The notes below the pieces were generated by a model that saw nothing but the letters and a program-made list of their open reading frames with translations, was not told where the DNA came from and did no database searches. Both the position numbers and the translations under genes were made by a program. DNA of 31,266 nucleotides from Chara braunii (lineage: Eukaryota; Streptophyta; Charophyceae; Charales; Characeae): contig BFEA01000168.1 of assembly GCA_003427395.1 (NCBI GenBank), positions 1,977,832 through 2,009,097 on the forward strand, in the 5' to 3' direction. Positions 10,248 to 20,196 of this stretch are shown in pieces; position 1 is the first letter of the stretch; the number at the start of each line of letters is the position of its first letter.

Positions 10248-11083
10248 GGGGAGGTCTTGATGCTGTATGTATGGACCGCTGATGTTTGTGAGTGGGGTTG
10301 GTGGAGAACGCTGAACTCGTTGAAGGGTATGCTCATGGCGTTTGGTGCATATCATGCAGGTCAAACTTTCTGGGTACGAAATTTACAATATATGATAGTC
10401 AGCCCCCTGTAAATTGCCCCACGATTCACTCAACTTCAAGGGGGCGGAGTGGGCCATTGAGAGGTTCCAAGCAAGTGTCGCCCAGGGTGCCACCTGGAAA
10501 CTATCCGGTAGCTACTATCACATATGAGATCAACATGCTTGGCACGAAGGGCCCTCGGCGCATGCATGCCACATTGAATGCTGTACCAGCATCTTCATTG
10601 GAGCCCGGGGGCTCAGTCCCTTGTCCTGCCGATTTTGGAAGCCCATCCTTGGACGAGGGATCGACATCGGTGGAAAGCATGGGTGGAGCATACCCCTCTC
10701 CTTCGAGTAGCAAGATGATGAGCTCGGGTGTCCAGGGGACGACTGCGCTTTTGTCGGGTGCAATTCAGAGCAATTCGAGTGCGGTAGACAAGTCCGGTCC
10801 TCTAGTGCTCAAGAACAAGACACCTCGCTGGCATGACCAGTTGCAATGCTGGTGCCTGAACTTTCATGGCAGAGTAACCGTAGCCTCCGTGAAGAACTTT
10901 CAGCTCGTGGCGGCTAATGATACCCAACTGGCATGCAATACAAGCGATCATGACAAAGTACTGCTGCAGTTCGGGAAGATCGGGTCCGATCAGTTCACAA
11001 TGGACTACAGGTATCCGTTATCTGCTTTCCAGGCATTTGCAATATGTCTTAGCAGCTTTGATACTAAGCTTGCGTGTGAGTGA
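1209..11083 (+). CDS. TLP: Tubby-like F-box protein gene (4 exons, gene-level span)
   Basis: This entry spans the whole coding region; the exons are 1209-1457, 6071-6158, 9319-9448 and 10360-11083. Joined, they give 1191 nt (396 codons plus TGA) with no internal stop and matching phases (0, 1, 2), which strongly supports the model. Residues about 20-65 are an F-box ([10 protein letters not shown], then VCSSWREI) and residues 84-396 are a Tubby domain ending in [10 protein letters not shown]. In plants this family couples an SCF-type ubiquitin ligase adaptor (F-box binding SKP1/ASK) to a phosphoinositide-binding Tubby domain that tethers the protein to the plasma membrane; members are linked to stress and hormone signalling. 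Length fits the usual 380-450 residues. The family call is near certain; the biological role is inferred from family knowledge. The start is the least certain point (see exon 1). Confidence 0.93.
4454..4636. repeat. Degenerate tandem repeat, about 30-45 bp units
   Basis: The phrase GATTGGAGCGTCGGTTTTCC and diverged versions of it (GGAGCGTCG, GAGCGGCGG, GAGCGGCCGGC), each followed by CATCAC-like text and TCCTGT, recur about four or five times inside intron 1. Confidence 0.7.
4678..4754. repeat. 33-bp duplication and (CT)n
   Basis: The phrase CCTCGTCTCTGTCCTTATCT occurs at 4678 and again at 4711, followed by a CT dinucleotide run at 4737-4754. Confidence 0.85.
5208..5323. repeat. Repeated 24-bp phrase, 92 bp apart
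   Basis: TTTGCCCGCAGGCA followed by A/G-TGATGATCTG occurs at 5208-5231 and 5300-5323 with one mismatch, in intron 1. No function is apparent. Confidence 0.8.
6071..6158 (+). CDS. TLP: TLP exon 2: start of Tubby domain
   Basis: It encodes residues 84-112 plus the first base of Gly113. It begins [16 protein letters not shown] and continues into a beta strand ending LFLGIPP, matching the first conserved Tubby block of plant TLPs. The acceptor is GATCAG at 6065-6070 and the donor is GTAGGT at 6159. The exon is 88 nt, phase 0 in and phase 1 out, which agrees with exon 3 supplying GT to complete a Gly codon. Confidence 0.93.
6229..6340. repeat. Foldback (inverted repeat, about 46-bp arms)
   Basis: The left arm 6229-6274 starts GGGCCTAGTTGCACTACTCG and the right arm 6296-6340 ends GTGGTGCAACCAGGCCC. 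The reverse complement of the right arm matches the left arm at about 40 of 46 positions with a 1-nt gap. The spacer is about 21 bp and partly pairs too. Such a structure may be a miniature inverted-repeat element or a hairpin RNA precursor; no target-site duplication or transposase is visible. Confidence 0.8.
7331..7486. repeat. Tandem duplication, 76-80 bp unit
   Basis: Two copies, 7331-7406 and 7407-7486, both start GCAGTGTGAATATGCC and end CAGTCATTGCTTCTC. They differ by scattered substitutions and a few inserted bases. The duplication lies in intron 2. Confidence 0.9.
8720..8985. repeat. A+T-rich island with internal repeat
   Basis: This block is much richer in A and T than its flanks. 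It contains repeats of TTAATTTTGGAAAATGT at 8737-8767 and 8793-8833, separated by a T-rich run. It could encode a Lys-rich 85-residue frame (8721-8978) that I do not recognise. An inserted repeat or organelle-derived fragment is possible, but there is no proof. Confidence 0.6.
9319..9448 (+). CDS. TLP: TLP exon 3: Tubby core
   Basis: It encodes Gly113 (last two bases) to Leu155 plus two bases of Arg156. It contains [20 protein letters not shown], then [20 protein letters not shown], the best-conserved Tubby block. By alignment from memory, the Lys and Arg of GKLR match the two residues that bind PtdIns(4,5)P2 in animal Tubby, so membrane tethering is expected. The acceptor is ACGCAG (ends 9318) and the donor is GTACGT at 9449. 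The exon is phase 1 in and phase 2 out; 130 nt. Confidence 0.95.
9449..10359 (+). other. TLP intron 3 (911 bp)
   Basis: It is bounded by GTACGT and ATGCAG. It carries a compound GT/GA microsatellite at 10185-10246, about 115 bp upstream of the acceptor. A short duplicated phrase containing GCTCTATATCCA occurs at about 9511 and 9543. No exon is supported. Confidence 0.85.
10185..10246. repeat. (GT)20(GA)11 compound microsatellite
   Basis: An uninterrupted GT run at 10185-10224 continues directly into a GA run to 10246, inside intron 3 of TLP. Confidence 0.97.
10360..11083 (+). CDS. TLP: TLP exon 4: rest of Tubby domain and stop
   Basis: It encodes the last base of Arg156 through Glu396 and the TGA at 11081-11083. 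It begins [16 protein letters not shown], then [20 protein letters not shown], then [30 protein letters not shown], and ends with [20 protein letters not shown] and FDTKLACE, the invariant TLP C-terminus (the hydrophobic helix inside the Tubby barrel). Between about residues 225 and 290 is a Ser/Gly-rich low-complexity insert, which is normal in plant TLPs at this place. The acceptor is ATGCAG, phase 2 in. All of this lies in one exon. Confidence 0.97.
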
Positions 11084-12039
11084 GGGGAAGAGATGGGGAT
11101 TATGGACAGTGGAGAAGCCATGATTGCACCACGATTTCCTTTCTTGTCAACTTGTTGCCATCGTATCATGGGTGGGCGAAAGTGAACGTTGTCAGAATGG
11201 AACATCGGCTCATTGTTTGGGGATGAACGCTTCTTTGGAGAAGGCAAGTGACAGCCAGGTGTGGGGCAGCATGCAAGTGAGGAGAACGAGTGCCAGGCCC
11301 CAGGAAGGTTGTGATTCAAGTTGAAGACCAAGGTGTAGTCTGGGTGTGATGGCATGGCAAGTACCCTGGGAATGTGCTAAAGAAGGTGAATGCTGCTTGA
11401 TGATTCTGTTGTTCTTACAGTCGGAATGGCTGCCGGAGGAAAATGGAAGAGGACGAGTTGTGTTGCTTTTGCAGTGCCGGGCACAGTTTTGCAGGTGGTT
11501 TCATCAGCTTGTGATGAAGGATGATCAATGGTGGTGTGGGTGCAGTGTTGATGAATGGGAAAGGAGACAGAGGGAGGCAGTTATGCTGAGTGTGGCAAAA
11601 CAATACACCGCTCCCCCCTTCTGGGTGGGTTGGTAAGAGAGATGTTTCGTTCATCTGTGCTTGTGAATATTTGAAGCATAGTTGTTGAGTTTTGGAAGGT
11701 GAACACTTTGCCGAGTCTCGAGTGGTGGTGTGTGAGGGCCAGCCTCAGAGAAGGCGTGCATGATGACAAGAGAATGCCTCAGCCAGGGGGACAGGTAATG
11801 GCAGATGATGATGATGAGTAATGTAGTGAAGTGGTATGAAAGAGGATGAGAGAGGTACAGGAGCGACACGATTCATTTGATACGTATTATTGTGACTGAG
11901 GAAGTGGTGGCTGTTATTATGGGGGTGGAATGATACGGATAGTAGAACGTCCGAGGGATATGGATCTTGGAGGCTGTAAAGTGCGGTCTACAATTCCCTT
12001 GTGGTCGAGGCAACATCTTTTCTCTAACTATTGTAACGG

Positions 12040-12152
12040 TTCCTGTTCTTCTAGTAGTAATTGCAATAGTAGTAGTAGTAGTCGCGGTGTGGTGGTGGTG
12101 GTGATGGCAGCAGCAGCAGGAGGAGGAGATGTAGTAGCTGTAGTAGTAAACA
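12040..12152. repeat. Mixed trinucleotide repeat tract
   Basis: Successive short runs of AGT, GTG, GCA, GGA and AGT triplets (for example TAGTAGTAGTAGT, GGTGGTGGTGGTG, GCAGCAGCAGCAGG). Confidence 0.85.
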
Positions 12153-12370
12153 AAAGTTTCTGGCGCTGTTTAGGGAGGAAGCGCAAGTTGAGACAGAGGC
12201 TGCATTTTGGTACTTGGAGTTGGCTCGACTCTAGGGCGGGGCAATTCTTTGCCTGCCTTCAAATTTCATGAGGCTGACCAGCTAGTCAGCGCTGCGCTCC
12301 TTGTCCCCTAGTTAGCATGTGAACTTTGAACTTGCAAAGAAGCTCACTGTGTGAGGGGGATGGCGAGGGG

Positions 12371-12394
12371 CAGAGAGAGAGAGAGAGAGAGAGG
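12371..12394. repeat. (GA)n microsatellite
   Basis: AG dinucleotide run of about 12 units. Confidence 0.93.
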
Positions 12395-12576
12395 GTTCAC
12401 CTAGTAGTAATATATGTGTATATCACCATTAGAAAACATATTGCGAAGCAGTGAATTCCATCTGTAAGCATGGCGGTCCTGTGCAAGCTGCTGCAGTCGT
12501 ATGGTGGAAACGACCTGAGTGGGAAGGTCTACTACTTTTGTTATTTATCGCTTTGTACCTGTGAAGCTAGCTAGGT

Positions 12577-12598
12577 GGATAGATTGATAGATAGATAG
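12577..12598. repeat. GATA-type microsatellite
   Basis: Short imperfect GATA/GATT tetranucleotide run. Confidence 0.85.
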
Positions 12599-13782
12599 CT
12601 GTCCAGTTCCTTGTCCGCCTCTTTTTCACCTCGTATGACTGGACCATCTATGGACCCCTGACTACCTTTCTCTGTTCTTAGGGGGAGATGCAGTGCGCTT
12701 GCGTTGCAGGTCAACAGAATAGGATGATCCAATCCCCTCCGCACCGGCACCCTTCATGCACCCCATGTCTCCGTCCCCTCTCCCTCCCCCCCGCTCTCCC
12801 ATTGTCCTGGGGGGAATTTCTTTCTGTGGAACACAAACTCGACTCTTTTTTTCTCTGTCAGGCTGTCTAATTGTCTACGGTAGCTTCCTATGTTTCTCCA
12901 CACAGTATCTTCTACGTGCCAATAGTCTGGTTCAACACAACGATCTGTATTTTCTTCTGTTATACCTACCAGCAATGCCGTGGGGCTACAGCCTTGACTC
13001 TGGCATGTGTTTATGTTGATTTGACAATATGAATTCTGACCACCATCCGTCCTGGCTGTAGCTAGTCATTGTTACCGGTCGGAACAAAAGAACACTTCCC
13101 TTTGACTTGAGTTTGCTCTCAATTGTAAAGGCATCAGGGCCTGCAGGAAGGTGTAGGGGCCCCTCCGTCCAAGGAGTTCATGTCGCAGCTAATGTGCAAG
13201 TCCTCTATCCAGTTGAGGCTGCAGGCTAAAGCCAGGCAGGATGCTACAGTTTTCCTTGCAGGTAACGAGGGTGGAGTGCAGACAATGGATCTTCTTTCGG
13301 CCAGGATGGGTATCACAATGAAGCTAGTTTGATTTTTACGGACAGCAATCTGATTGCTTCATATAGACAAAGGTCACCTATGTTAAGCTGTGATGATAGT
13401 ACAGAAAAAGTTAAAAGGCAACCTGCAGAGGGTTAGACGGCCTGGAAATGGGAGAAGAGCTGGTTGGCTGTGCTTTGCTTTGAATTCCGAACGGTCCTTC
13501 TCAGAGATGCGATGACAGATAAAAGCCTGAAAAGTGCAGGTTGACCCTCTACTACTATGTACGTGCGCCGTGCATGGCCCTGGATCGGGAACCTGGAGTT
13601 TGAAACAGAGGCGGATACGTGGACATGTAAAATGTGGGCAGAGAGAGGCTAAAGCGCAGTAGGTCATTATCCGAAAATAGCAGTGAGAGGTGTGGTATTC
13701 TTGTCACAGGTGGGAAAAAGGAGTGGTAGCGTGCACCAGGTGAACATTCACTCGACCCGGAGGTTGTGGCAGGGTGATGAGG

Positions 13783-13815
13783 TGGATGGATGGATGGATT
13801 GATGGATGGATGGAT
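13783..13815. repeat. (GGAT)n microsatellite
   Basis: Eight or so GGAT/TGGA tetranucleotides with one GATT interruption. Confidence 0.92.
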
Positions 13816-16800
13816 ATTCTCTGGACTGGGAGGTGGCGCCGTGAAAAGTTGGACATTCACTGTTATGCTTTCAGTCTAATTGTTCCTCTGTTTTTTCCTC
13901 CCAACATATTTCTCATCATTCTTCCTGCTCCGTTTTACACGTGGGCAGCTAAACAAGTGAATCTAATGCCAGAAGTTCGCCAGCAATAAAGTTTGTATGC
14001 CTCTCCTTAACCTTCTATTGCAAATATTTTGTTATGTAGTGACGCGGGCTGATCACAAATGATTTGGGCTTGCATCCTTTTTGCGTCCCTGCAGTTGCTG
14101 CTGGACGGCAGGGTTGCATGAGTGATTTCCATCACATTGACTAGCAGGTTATGGCTGGACGGCAGGTATGCATGAGCAAGTTTTGCCACGGACTATTGGG
14201 TAGCTGGCCTTTTGCGAATGTTTTATTGCTGAAAGCGCATCCATGATGAGTCGTGTTGCATTGGTTATGTCCGGAGTGGGAAGGTGGTAAGCAAGCTAAT
14301 CTCGAGGACGATGTGGTGGGCGAGCGAGTGAGCGAGCGGGCTATCTGCTAGACAGACCGTTGCACAGATTGGCCGGATGCCATTAATTTGGGGTATGTAG
14401 CATTCTTTTCAATGGTTATTTACTTTACTGGAAAGCAGGCAAATGGACCCAGTTCAACCTTTTGCTTTGCCGGTCATGCTCTCTGCTTTTGTCGATGGCC
14501 CTTTATCTGTGTTCATGAACAGTTTGCCGAGTTGTCAGGATGTAATCTTGTTTCTGGTGAGTTGGGGTTTGAAAGCATCGCCCCTTCCTTGCTCATCGGA
14601 CGATGAACCCTGTTATCACCAGTCGTACCGAGGGTTTTCTTGAGAGCAGAATGCGATGTTGTATGCTGTATTGTATATTCAATCTGATACGGCGGGTCCG
14701 TAATGTTCCTGTAAAGCACTTTCCTTTGTAAGCAGGGCGGCCTAAAGCAGTGGGTTTGCAACACGAGAAGGATTTGTTGCCCTGCCCAGGTGTGCTGCCC
14801 CACTGGTTCAGCTCTTACTTTGGGGGATGGGTGGGGACTGGGAGATGTGCAAACAGGGTCGAGGTGCTTGGGCGGGGGTGGGTCTGAGGTGAGTGGGGAT
14901 GTGAGGTGGTTCTGGCTCTGCGTGTGTGGTCCATGCCGACAGGACGTGAAAGACGAGCCCATAATCTTCCGTTGTCGATGGCCGCCTCTTCTGCTGGAAT
15001 CAGTTTAGGTTTGGGGAAGGAAAGCGAAACTGGACTTGAAGGCTCAGGAAGACAGTGAGGGTGAAGTGAGTGCAAAGCGATGGCTTCGTCGTCTCAATGC
15101 CACAGGTACAATCCATTTTCTTTTTTGATTGGTTAAAGTTTGTCCTGAGGGGTTGTGCTCTCTGTCATCTTGTAGCCTGGCATCACGTATACCTCCTCCC
15201 AGTTGAAGGGCTGCTTAACGGGTTGATGATTCCAATCCCTATGTGGAAGTGTTTGTAACCCTGCATGTTGATTTAATTTTGTTGAAAGTCGGCCTTTGTT
15301 ATGCCACTGTAGTCGATCGTAGTCTCAAACCAGTGTTCCAACTGCATGTAAACAATCTGTTTCTTGCATGTCCTCACAGACACGGCGAAACCAAGAACAG
15401 GGATTGCCAGAAGGATGGAACGTACGATGGTGAACTCGACTACTTGTCCAAAGTTGGCTCGAAGTTATCGTAGTGCTTGCAATGCAGTTTATGACAACTC
15501 TGCGTCTGTTCGTGTTTTCTTTCGTCTGTTTTGCATTTTTGTGTGGGTTTCCCACTCGAGCTCGTCACTTTGTGGCCGCAAGTCTTATGGGTATCATGTG
15601 TTTGTTGGCCCTTAGCATTACGATGTGTTTTCACGTCTGAATGACTTGCGAACGGTTGTGCAGCTGTGCCCAACCTGCCAGGAGTGTCCAGTTCTAACAT
15701 GAAAGTACAACTGTGTACTGGGATGTATTCATTGTTTCATGAATGCGCTGACTGCTCGCCATGGTGTCATACGCGCACTAGCATGGTCCAAACTGCCGTC
15801 CTAACCCCAAAACACAATGATGTCTGCAGGGTGTTTGATCGAGTTTGCAGGGTTTGTTTTTTTGTTTTTCGTTTGTTGTCCCGTATAGTCTGTTGTGACA
15901 GTCTGCAGGGTGTTTGATCGAGTAAATGTGGGCGAGTTAGGTTGCAAATTTCCAAACTGCCCTGCATTACGTATGGTATGCCCATAATGTCCATCTCAGC
16001 GACTACACTAGTCCATGGGTGTGCCTAACAGAGCATGCATACATGAAGGCTTCTTCTTCTGTATCATGGTTGGGAACTGTGCTGGTATGTGCAGCTGTTG
16101 TTAGATAACCGTGTGGTTTGTGTGTTGCTGTGTGGGGGGATGTGGTGCATTTCGTTTTCTGTCAGGGTTTGCATCTATCTTGGGGTCCAGGAGTAGTTAA
16201 GGAGTGATTCAGCCTGTTGTGGTCATCAATCTGTCCTGTCAGGTGGCGCTTATTGAAACGACCGCTGCCCCCAAAGCAAATCATCTGAACTCAGTGTTTT
16301 CTTCTGAGCCTCGAGCTCTGGGCCAAGACAAGTTCGAAACCCCCTGCATGCAGCAGGGAGCGAAAATGTCCATGCTTATTGTGCTGCCGGAATGTTTTTG
16401 TCCCTCCTGATGAACTATCGCTCTTTATGTATCAGCGTGAAAGGCGTGCTCCCCTCGTGTGACGAACGGTCGTAATGCATATGTCGCTGTGATGGCAGCA
16501 GAGGCGAGTTTAAGGACCCAGCGTGGCCCCCGCATTCCGAAAGGCATGTCAAGGGGGTTATGAGACTAGCTGTTGTGGTACTGCGTTTGCGTCATGTTTC
16601 TGTAGTCTTGGTTGTGGACACGAGGTGCACTTCACGGTGACAGCCGTTGTTGGGCTGTTTCTCTCTACGGCTGGCGTGGGATTACACCCAGTTTCCATTG
16701 TCCTACCAGTCTTGTCTGACTCAGTTTGTAGAGTTTTTTCGCGATCAGCGGGTGGCGGACTCTGCTGAACTGTGTTTACGGTTCCAACATGGAAGTGAGC

Positions 16801-16984
16801 ACTTCTCAAGGGAAATGAATGATTGGGTTCTTGTGAACTACTGTCGTAACCCGAACAAAACGTGCATCCGTTAGGGCGCAAACTTTGCAGGAGCTTACAG
16901 TACCACCGTCATTTTCTCGAACTTAGTAGGGAATTTTGGCAAGACGAGGCAAACGTTTTGTAGTGCACTTTTGGACAACATAGG

Positions 16985-17180
16985 GTTTGTTTTTGGATAT
17001 TTTTTGAAAAATTCAAAAACGGAAATTCTGAAGAAATAGAAAAACAGAGTGTCTAGTTTTTGTTTGGATATTTTTGAAAAATCGAAATTCTAAAGAAAAA
17101 AAAAACAGAATATCCAGTTTTTGTCGATGGGGTCAAAGATTGTCTATTATTTTCAACTTTTTTTTTTTTTTTTTTTTTTT
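16985..17180. repeat. A+T-rich tandem repeat with poly-T end
   Basis: Two diverged copies, at about 16988-17056 and 17058-17123, share TTTGGATATTTTT, GAAAAAT, GAAATTCT, AAACAGA and CAGTTTTTGT/CTAGTTTTTGT. They are followed by a run of about 23 T (17158-17180). Confidence 0.75.
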
Positions 17181-17323
17181 CGAATTTGGTTGTGAATCTC
17201 GCACATGGCCCTCTCAGGCAGAAGTTGTTTGTCTTCCAATACTGTAACAACTTTTCTTTTTCCGGATTTTTTTCCAGTATTATTTTTTTGGAAATTTCAA
17301 AAGTTTGAATTCAACGTCCGTGT

Positions 17324-17341
17324 GTTGTATTCGAATACAAC
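17324..17341. repeat. 18-bp perfect palindrome
   Basis: GTTGTATTCGAATACAAC reads the same on both strands. The next 40 bp are also rich in CGTACG-type self-complementary text. The half-site CGAATACAAC recurs in the foldback array at 20195-20460. Confidence 0.85.
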
Positions 17342-17624
17342 GTGCGTACGTTATATTCGACCGTACGTAGTACTTGAAAAAAAATCAACGATTTCTGGGG
17401 ACCTGTTTTTCAGAGGTAAGTGGAGAACGTATGTACATTTTTTTTTGGGTAGAGCTAGCACAGCCAGTATGCCATATTGTTTTGCCTTGCGCTATTTTCT
17501 TGTCTTGAACGTAGGTGAGTGGTACGTAAGATTCCCCAGGGTCTTCTGTGCTCAACGTCACTTAGTTTCGCGCCTTGGATTTTCATTGGTCAATGCTTCG
17601 TCATATTCGTCCTCGCTGCCCTGG

Positions 17625-17627
<3 letters not shown>

Positions 17628-17659
<32 letters not shown>
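17628..17659. repeat. (CT)n microsatellite
   Basis: Pure CT run of about 16 units. Confidence 0.95.
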
Positions 17660-17663
<4 letters not shown>

Positions 17664-17703
17664 CTCCTGCATGCTTTCTCCCTCTCTGTCACTTTGGTAG
17701 ACT

Positions 17704-17770
17704 GAAGGTGGTTCAATGGTTAGAGCATTTGTTGGGTGGTATGTGAGTTGGAGGTGATACGGTGCTGTTT
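17704..17770 (+). repeat. Possible tRNA-like (SINE-type) remnant
   Basis: GTGGTTCAATGGTTAGAGCA resembles the D-arm/A-box half of a plant tRNA. The expected B box about 35 nt later is degraded (GGAGGTGATACGG) and no full cloverleaf forms, so this is at most a relic. Confidence 0.3.
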
Positions 17771-18274
17771 TGCCCCGTACCACAATATTTAGCACAGCAG
17801 TGGTTTTCTTGTAGCGTATTGGTCAGGCGATCAGTTCAGCTCCAGTTGGATTTCGTTTGCAATGGGGATTGGTAGCAGCTTTGCAGCTAGATGTTAGATA
17901 TCTTGCTTTTTGGTTGATCATTCACATTTCACTTTTCGGGGCGAGGTTGCAATTACTCCCTGCTGCATCTCACGTTTGGCATGATGGAAGGGAAGCCCAG
18001 TGATTGGTGGGTGGCGCATCAACCGCTGGTTGAGAAGTTTCCTTGTTGCCGCATTCACATCCGTGGCGGTAAATCAACCCCTTTTTTGTCAAAACGTAGT
18101 GTTGCCTCTGTTGAAATAGCTTCACGGCCATTTCAACTGAGCTGCCCTTGGCTTGCAAGAGGCGGGATTGCATCGTCATCTGTAGACTAATAATGGCTTC
18201 GAAGAACCCTTGGGCCCCTACTGCCCGGAGCTCGTAATGTGATTGCAGTGCATTGTCAGGGGATGTATGTATGT

Positions 18275-18612
18275 CCATGCATGATGGATGCTGTGCTGGA
18301 AGAATAAGGACAGCAGCAATGAAAGGGAAAGGATGGTAGGAATGTGAATTGGAGAACAACAGTCGATGGTAGATAAGGAATTCAGCAAATAACAAAACGA
18401 GTTGAAAGCATAAAAAACTCGTGAAAGAACAGGACATCAGCAAGGAAAAGGAAGTGGTTCATGCCCACGCATGATCCATGTGCTGGAAGAATTAAGGATA
18501 GCAGCAAGGAAAACGGAGGTGGTAGGAATGGCAATTGGAAAACAACAGGGGGGATGGTAAAGACGAGGAATTCTGCAAATAACAAAACGAGTTGAGAGCA
18601 TAAAAAACTTGC
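18275..18612. repeat. Direct duplication, about 150 bp, offset 187-190
   Basis: Copies at about 18275-18424 and 18462-18612 share TGCTGGAAGAAT, GACAGCAGCAA/GATAGCAGCAA, and AATAACAAAACGAGTTGA followed by GCATAAAAAACT. Divergence is moderate, so the duplication is not recent. Confidence 0.88.
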
Positions 18613-19302
18613 AAAAATACAGTATACGCGTTCTCTGTTCCATAAGGATCGCCACTGGGCTTGACTTGTTGTAGGATGATGATGGTATGTTGTGGCACGG
18701 CCGCATTGCATTTGAGGGTGCGGAGCTGTGAATGTGAATTCGGTCACTAGTGAACGGACGTGAGAGGGGAGCGAGGACTGGAAGTTGTTCGAAACAGCAG
18801 GCAATGGTGGTGAGAATTAGCATACGCGCGCCCCCGCTACCAAAAATAATGCCGGAAGAACATTTGTGCGGGTGTGCTTCAGGCCAGGTGAGGCCCAACC
18901 TGAGCATTTATGTGGGTGTGCCATCCCCACCTTCCAGGTCGTGGATGTGTCCCATTGCCTTCTCTTTTTGGGAAATGGTATTTTGCCGTAAATCCTTTTT
19001 GTTGTGTATGTTTGGAACACTGATGATAGGGTGTCATGCAGGCACTTTCATCGGAGGTAACAAGTTCATTCTCTGCTGGTCTGGCGTCGTCCTCCTCTCT
19101 GTGCAGCATAGGTAGAGCCTCTTGTTAAACATAAAACCGCATAGCTAAGTGGGCTGCGGGGGTGATGCTGCGCCGCTGGTATGTTTGGTTTCCGAACACT
19201 GCTGGCCTTTGGATCTTGACATTGGCAGCTGCGATTGCTCAAAACGATCCCTGTTTGTCAAATGTCTCCGGGCCTACGTAACTGACACATTCTTTTTCCA
19301 CA

Positions 19303-19400
19303 CTTTGCGGTGATCGTCTGTTGCAGATTTCAGCCGATCGTTGTCGTTTCCACCCTTTGCAGCGATCATCTGTTGCAGATTTTGGCTGATCGTTGTCGAA
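19303..19400. repeat. Tandem duplication, 52-bp offset
   Basis: Two copies (19303-19346 and 19355-19400) share CTTTGC, GCGATC/GTGATC, TCTGTTGCAGATTT and GATCGTTGTCG. Confidence 0.88.
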
Positions 19401-19881
19401 TCGACTCTCACTTAAATGGTGCCGGGGTTGATCGTGTCAGATGGCGCAGCTGTTTCATATTTTTGTTGCATTTTGTTTTGCTTAACAGTTCAATGGCCTG
19501 AGTCCACCTGAGTCACTTCTCTGTGATATTCTTGTCACAAAAAGAAGCAGTAAAGAACTGCCAACGCAGTGCGGCGGCCAGTCCAGGCAAAAAATAAAAG
19601 GGCACCAGCAAGATACGTCTGTATGCAGGGCTACAAGAAAAAGTAGGCAACCGGTGGGCACGAGGAAAAGGTTTCTTCATCACTTGGTGAAAGGCGGATG
19701 AAACGGTTACACACATTCACACCAATGTTATGCTTACTTATCCGCCCGATAGGACCAATGCACACAACACAATATTGACCACAAGCACACCTGAACACGT
19801 GTGTGTGTGATGCTGATAGCACGGATGACAAGCAGACGCGAAAGGAAGACGAGCATGCGCAAAAGGAGGACAAGCATATGC

Positions 19882-19924
19882 AGAAAAAAAGAAAAAAAAA
19901 GAAAGAGAGAGAGAGAGAGAGAGA
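19882..19924. repeat. Purine run ending in (GA)n
   Basis: Poly-A with single G interruptions passes into a GA dinucleotide run. Confidence 0.93.
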
Positions 19925-20196
19925 TGTATACAGATGTTTGTGGCAGATGATGCTCTAGTCGTCTATGCTAAACATCTTCTCCCGACTACGTATGAGCGCA
20001 GATGCAGTTTCGCATTGATCTTTAGGCCTTTGCAGTTATCGTGACTGTAGTAGCCCTGGCAATAGTGTTATGAATGGGTTTCGTCTTTTTGGAGAATGCT
20101 TATGTGCGGCTTTTTCGAGAATGTGATTGGCACAATGGTGTGGCTGTTGAAACTACCGTCGTCACCGGAATACAACGTACGGTACGGTCAATGTAC

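Larger units (their letters stand above)
11084..12440. other. TLP 3' flank; no gene recognised
   Basis: It probably includes the TLP 3' UTR, but I cannot place a polyadenylation site. It holds trinucleotide-rich DNA (12040-12152) and a GA run (12371-12394). Open frames are short and unlike any family I know. Confidence 0.5.
12395..17000. other. Intergenic stretch; exon-like pieces but no gene recognised
   Basis: The sense strand is G+T-rich. Several open stretches are preceded by AG and look mildly coding: 12470-12526 (starts MAVLCKLLQSYGG), 13138-13329, 16240-16410 and 16647-16874 (ends WVLVNYCRNPNKTCIR). None matches a family I know, and they do not join into a convincing frame. It also has GATA and GGAT microsatellites (12577-12598, 13783-13815), a partial repeat around TGGACGGCAGG (about 14102 and 14156), and GTCTGCAGGGTGTTTGATCG at 15823 and 15901. 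Confidence 0.4.
17771..20150. other. Intergenic; local duplications only
   Basis: No gene recognised. It contains a 150-bp tandem duplication (18275-18612), a shorter pair with GTGGGTGTGC/GCGGGTGTGC near 18860 and 18912, a pair at 19303-19400 and a GA-rich run at 19882-19924. Confidence 0.5.
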
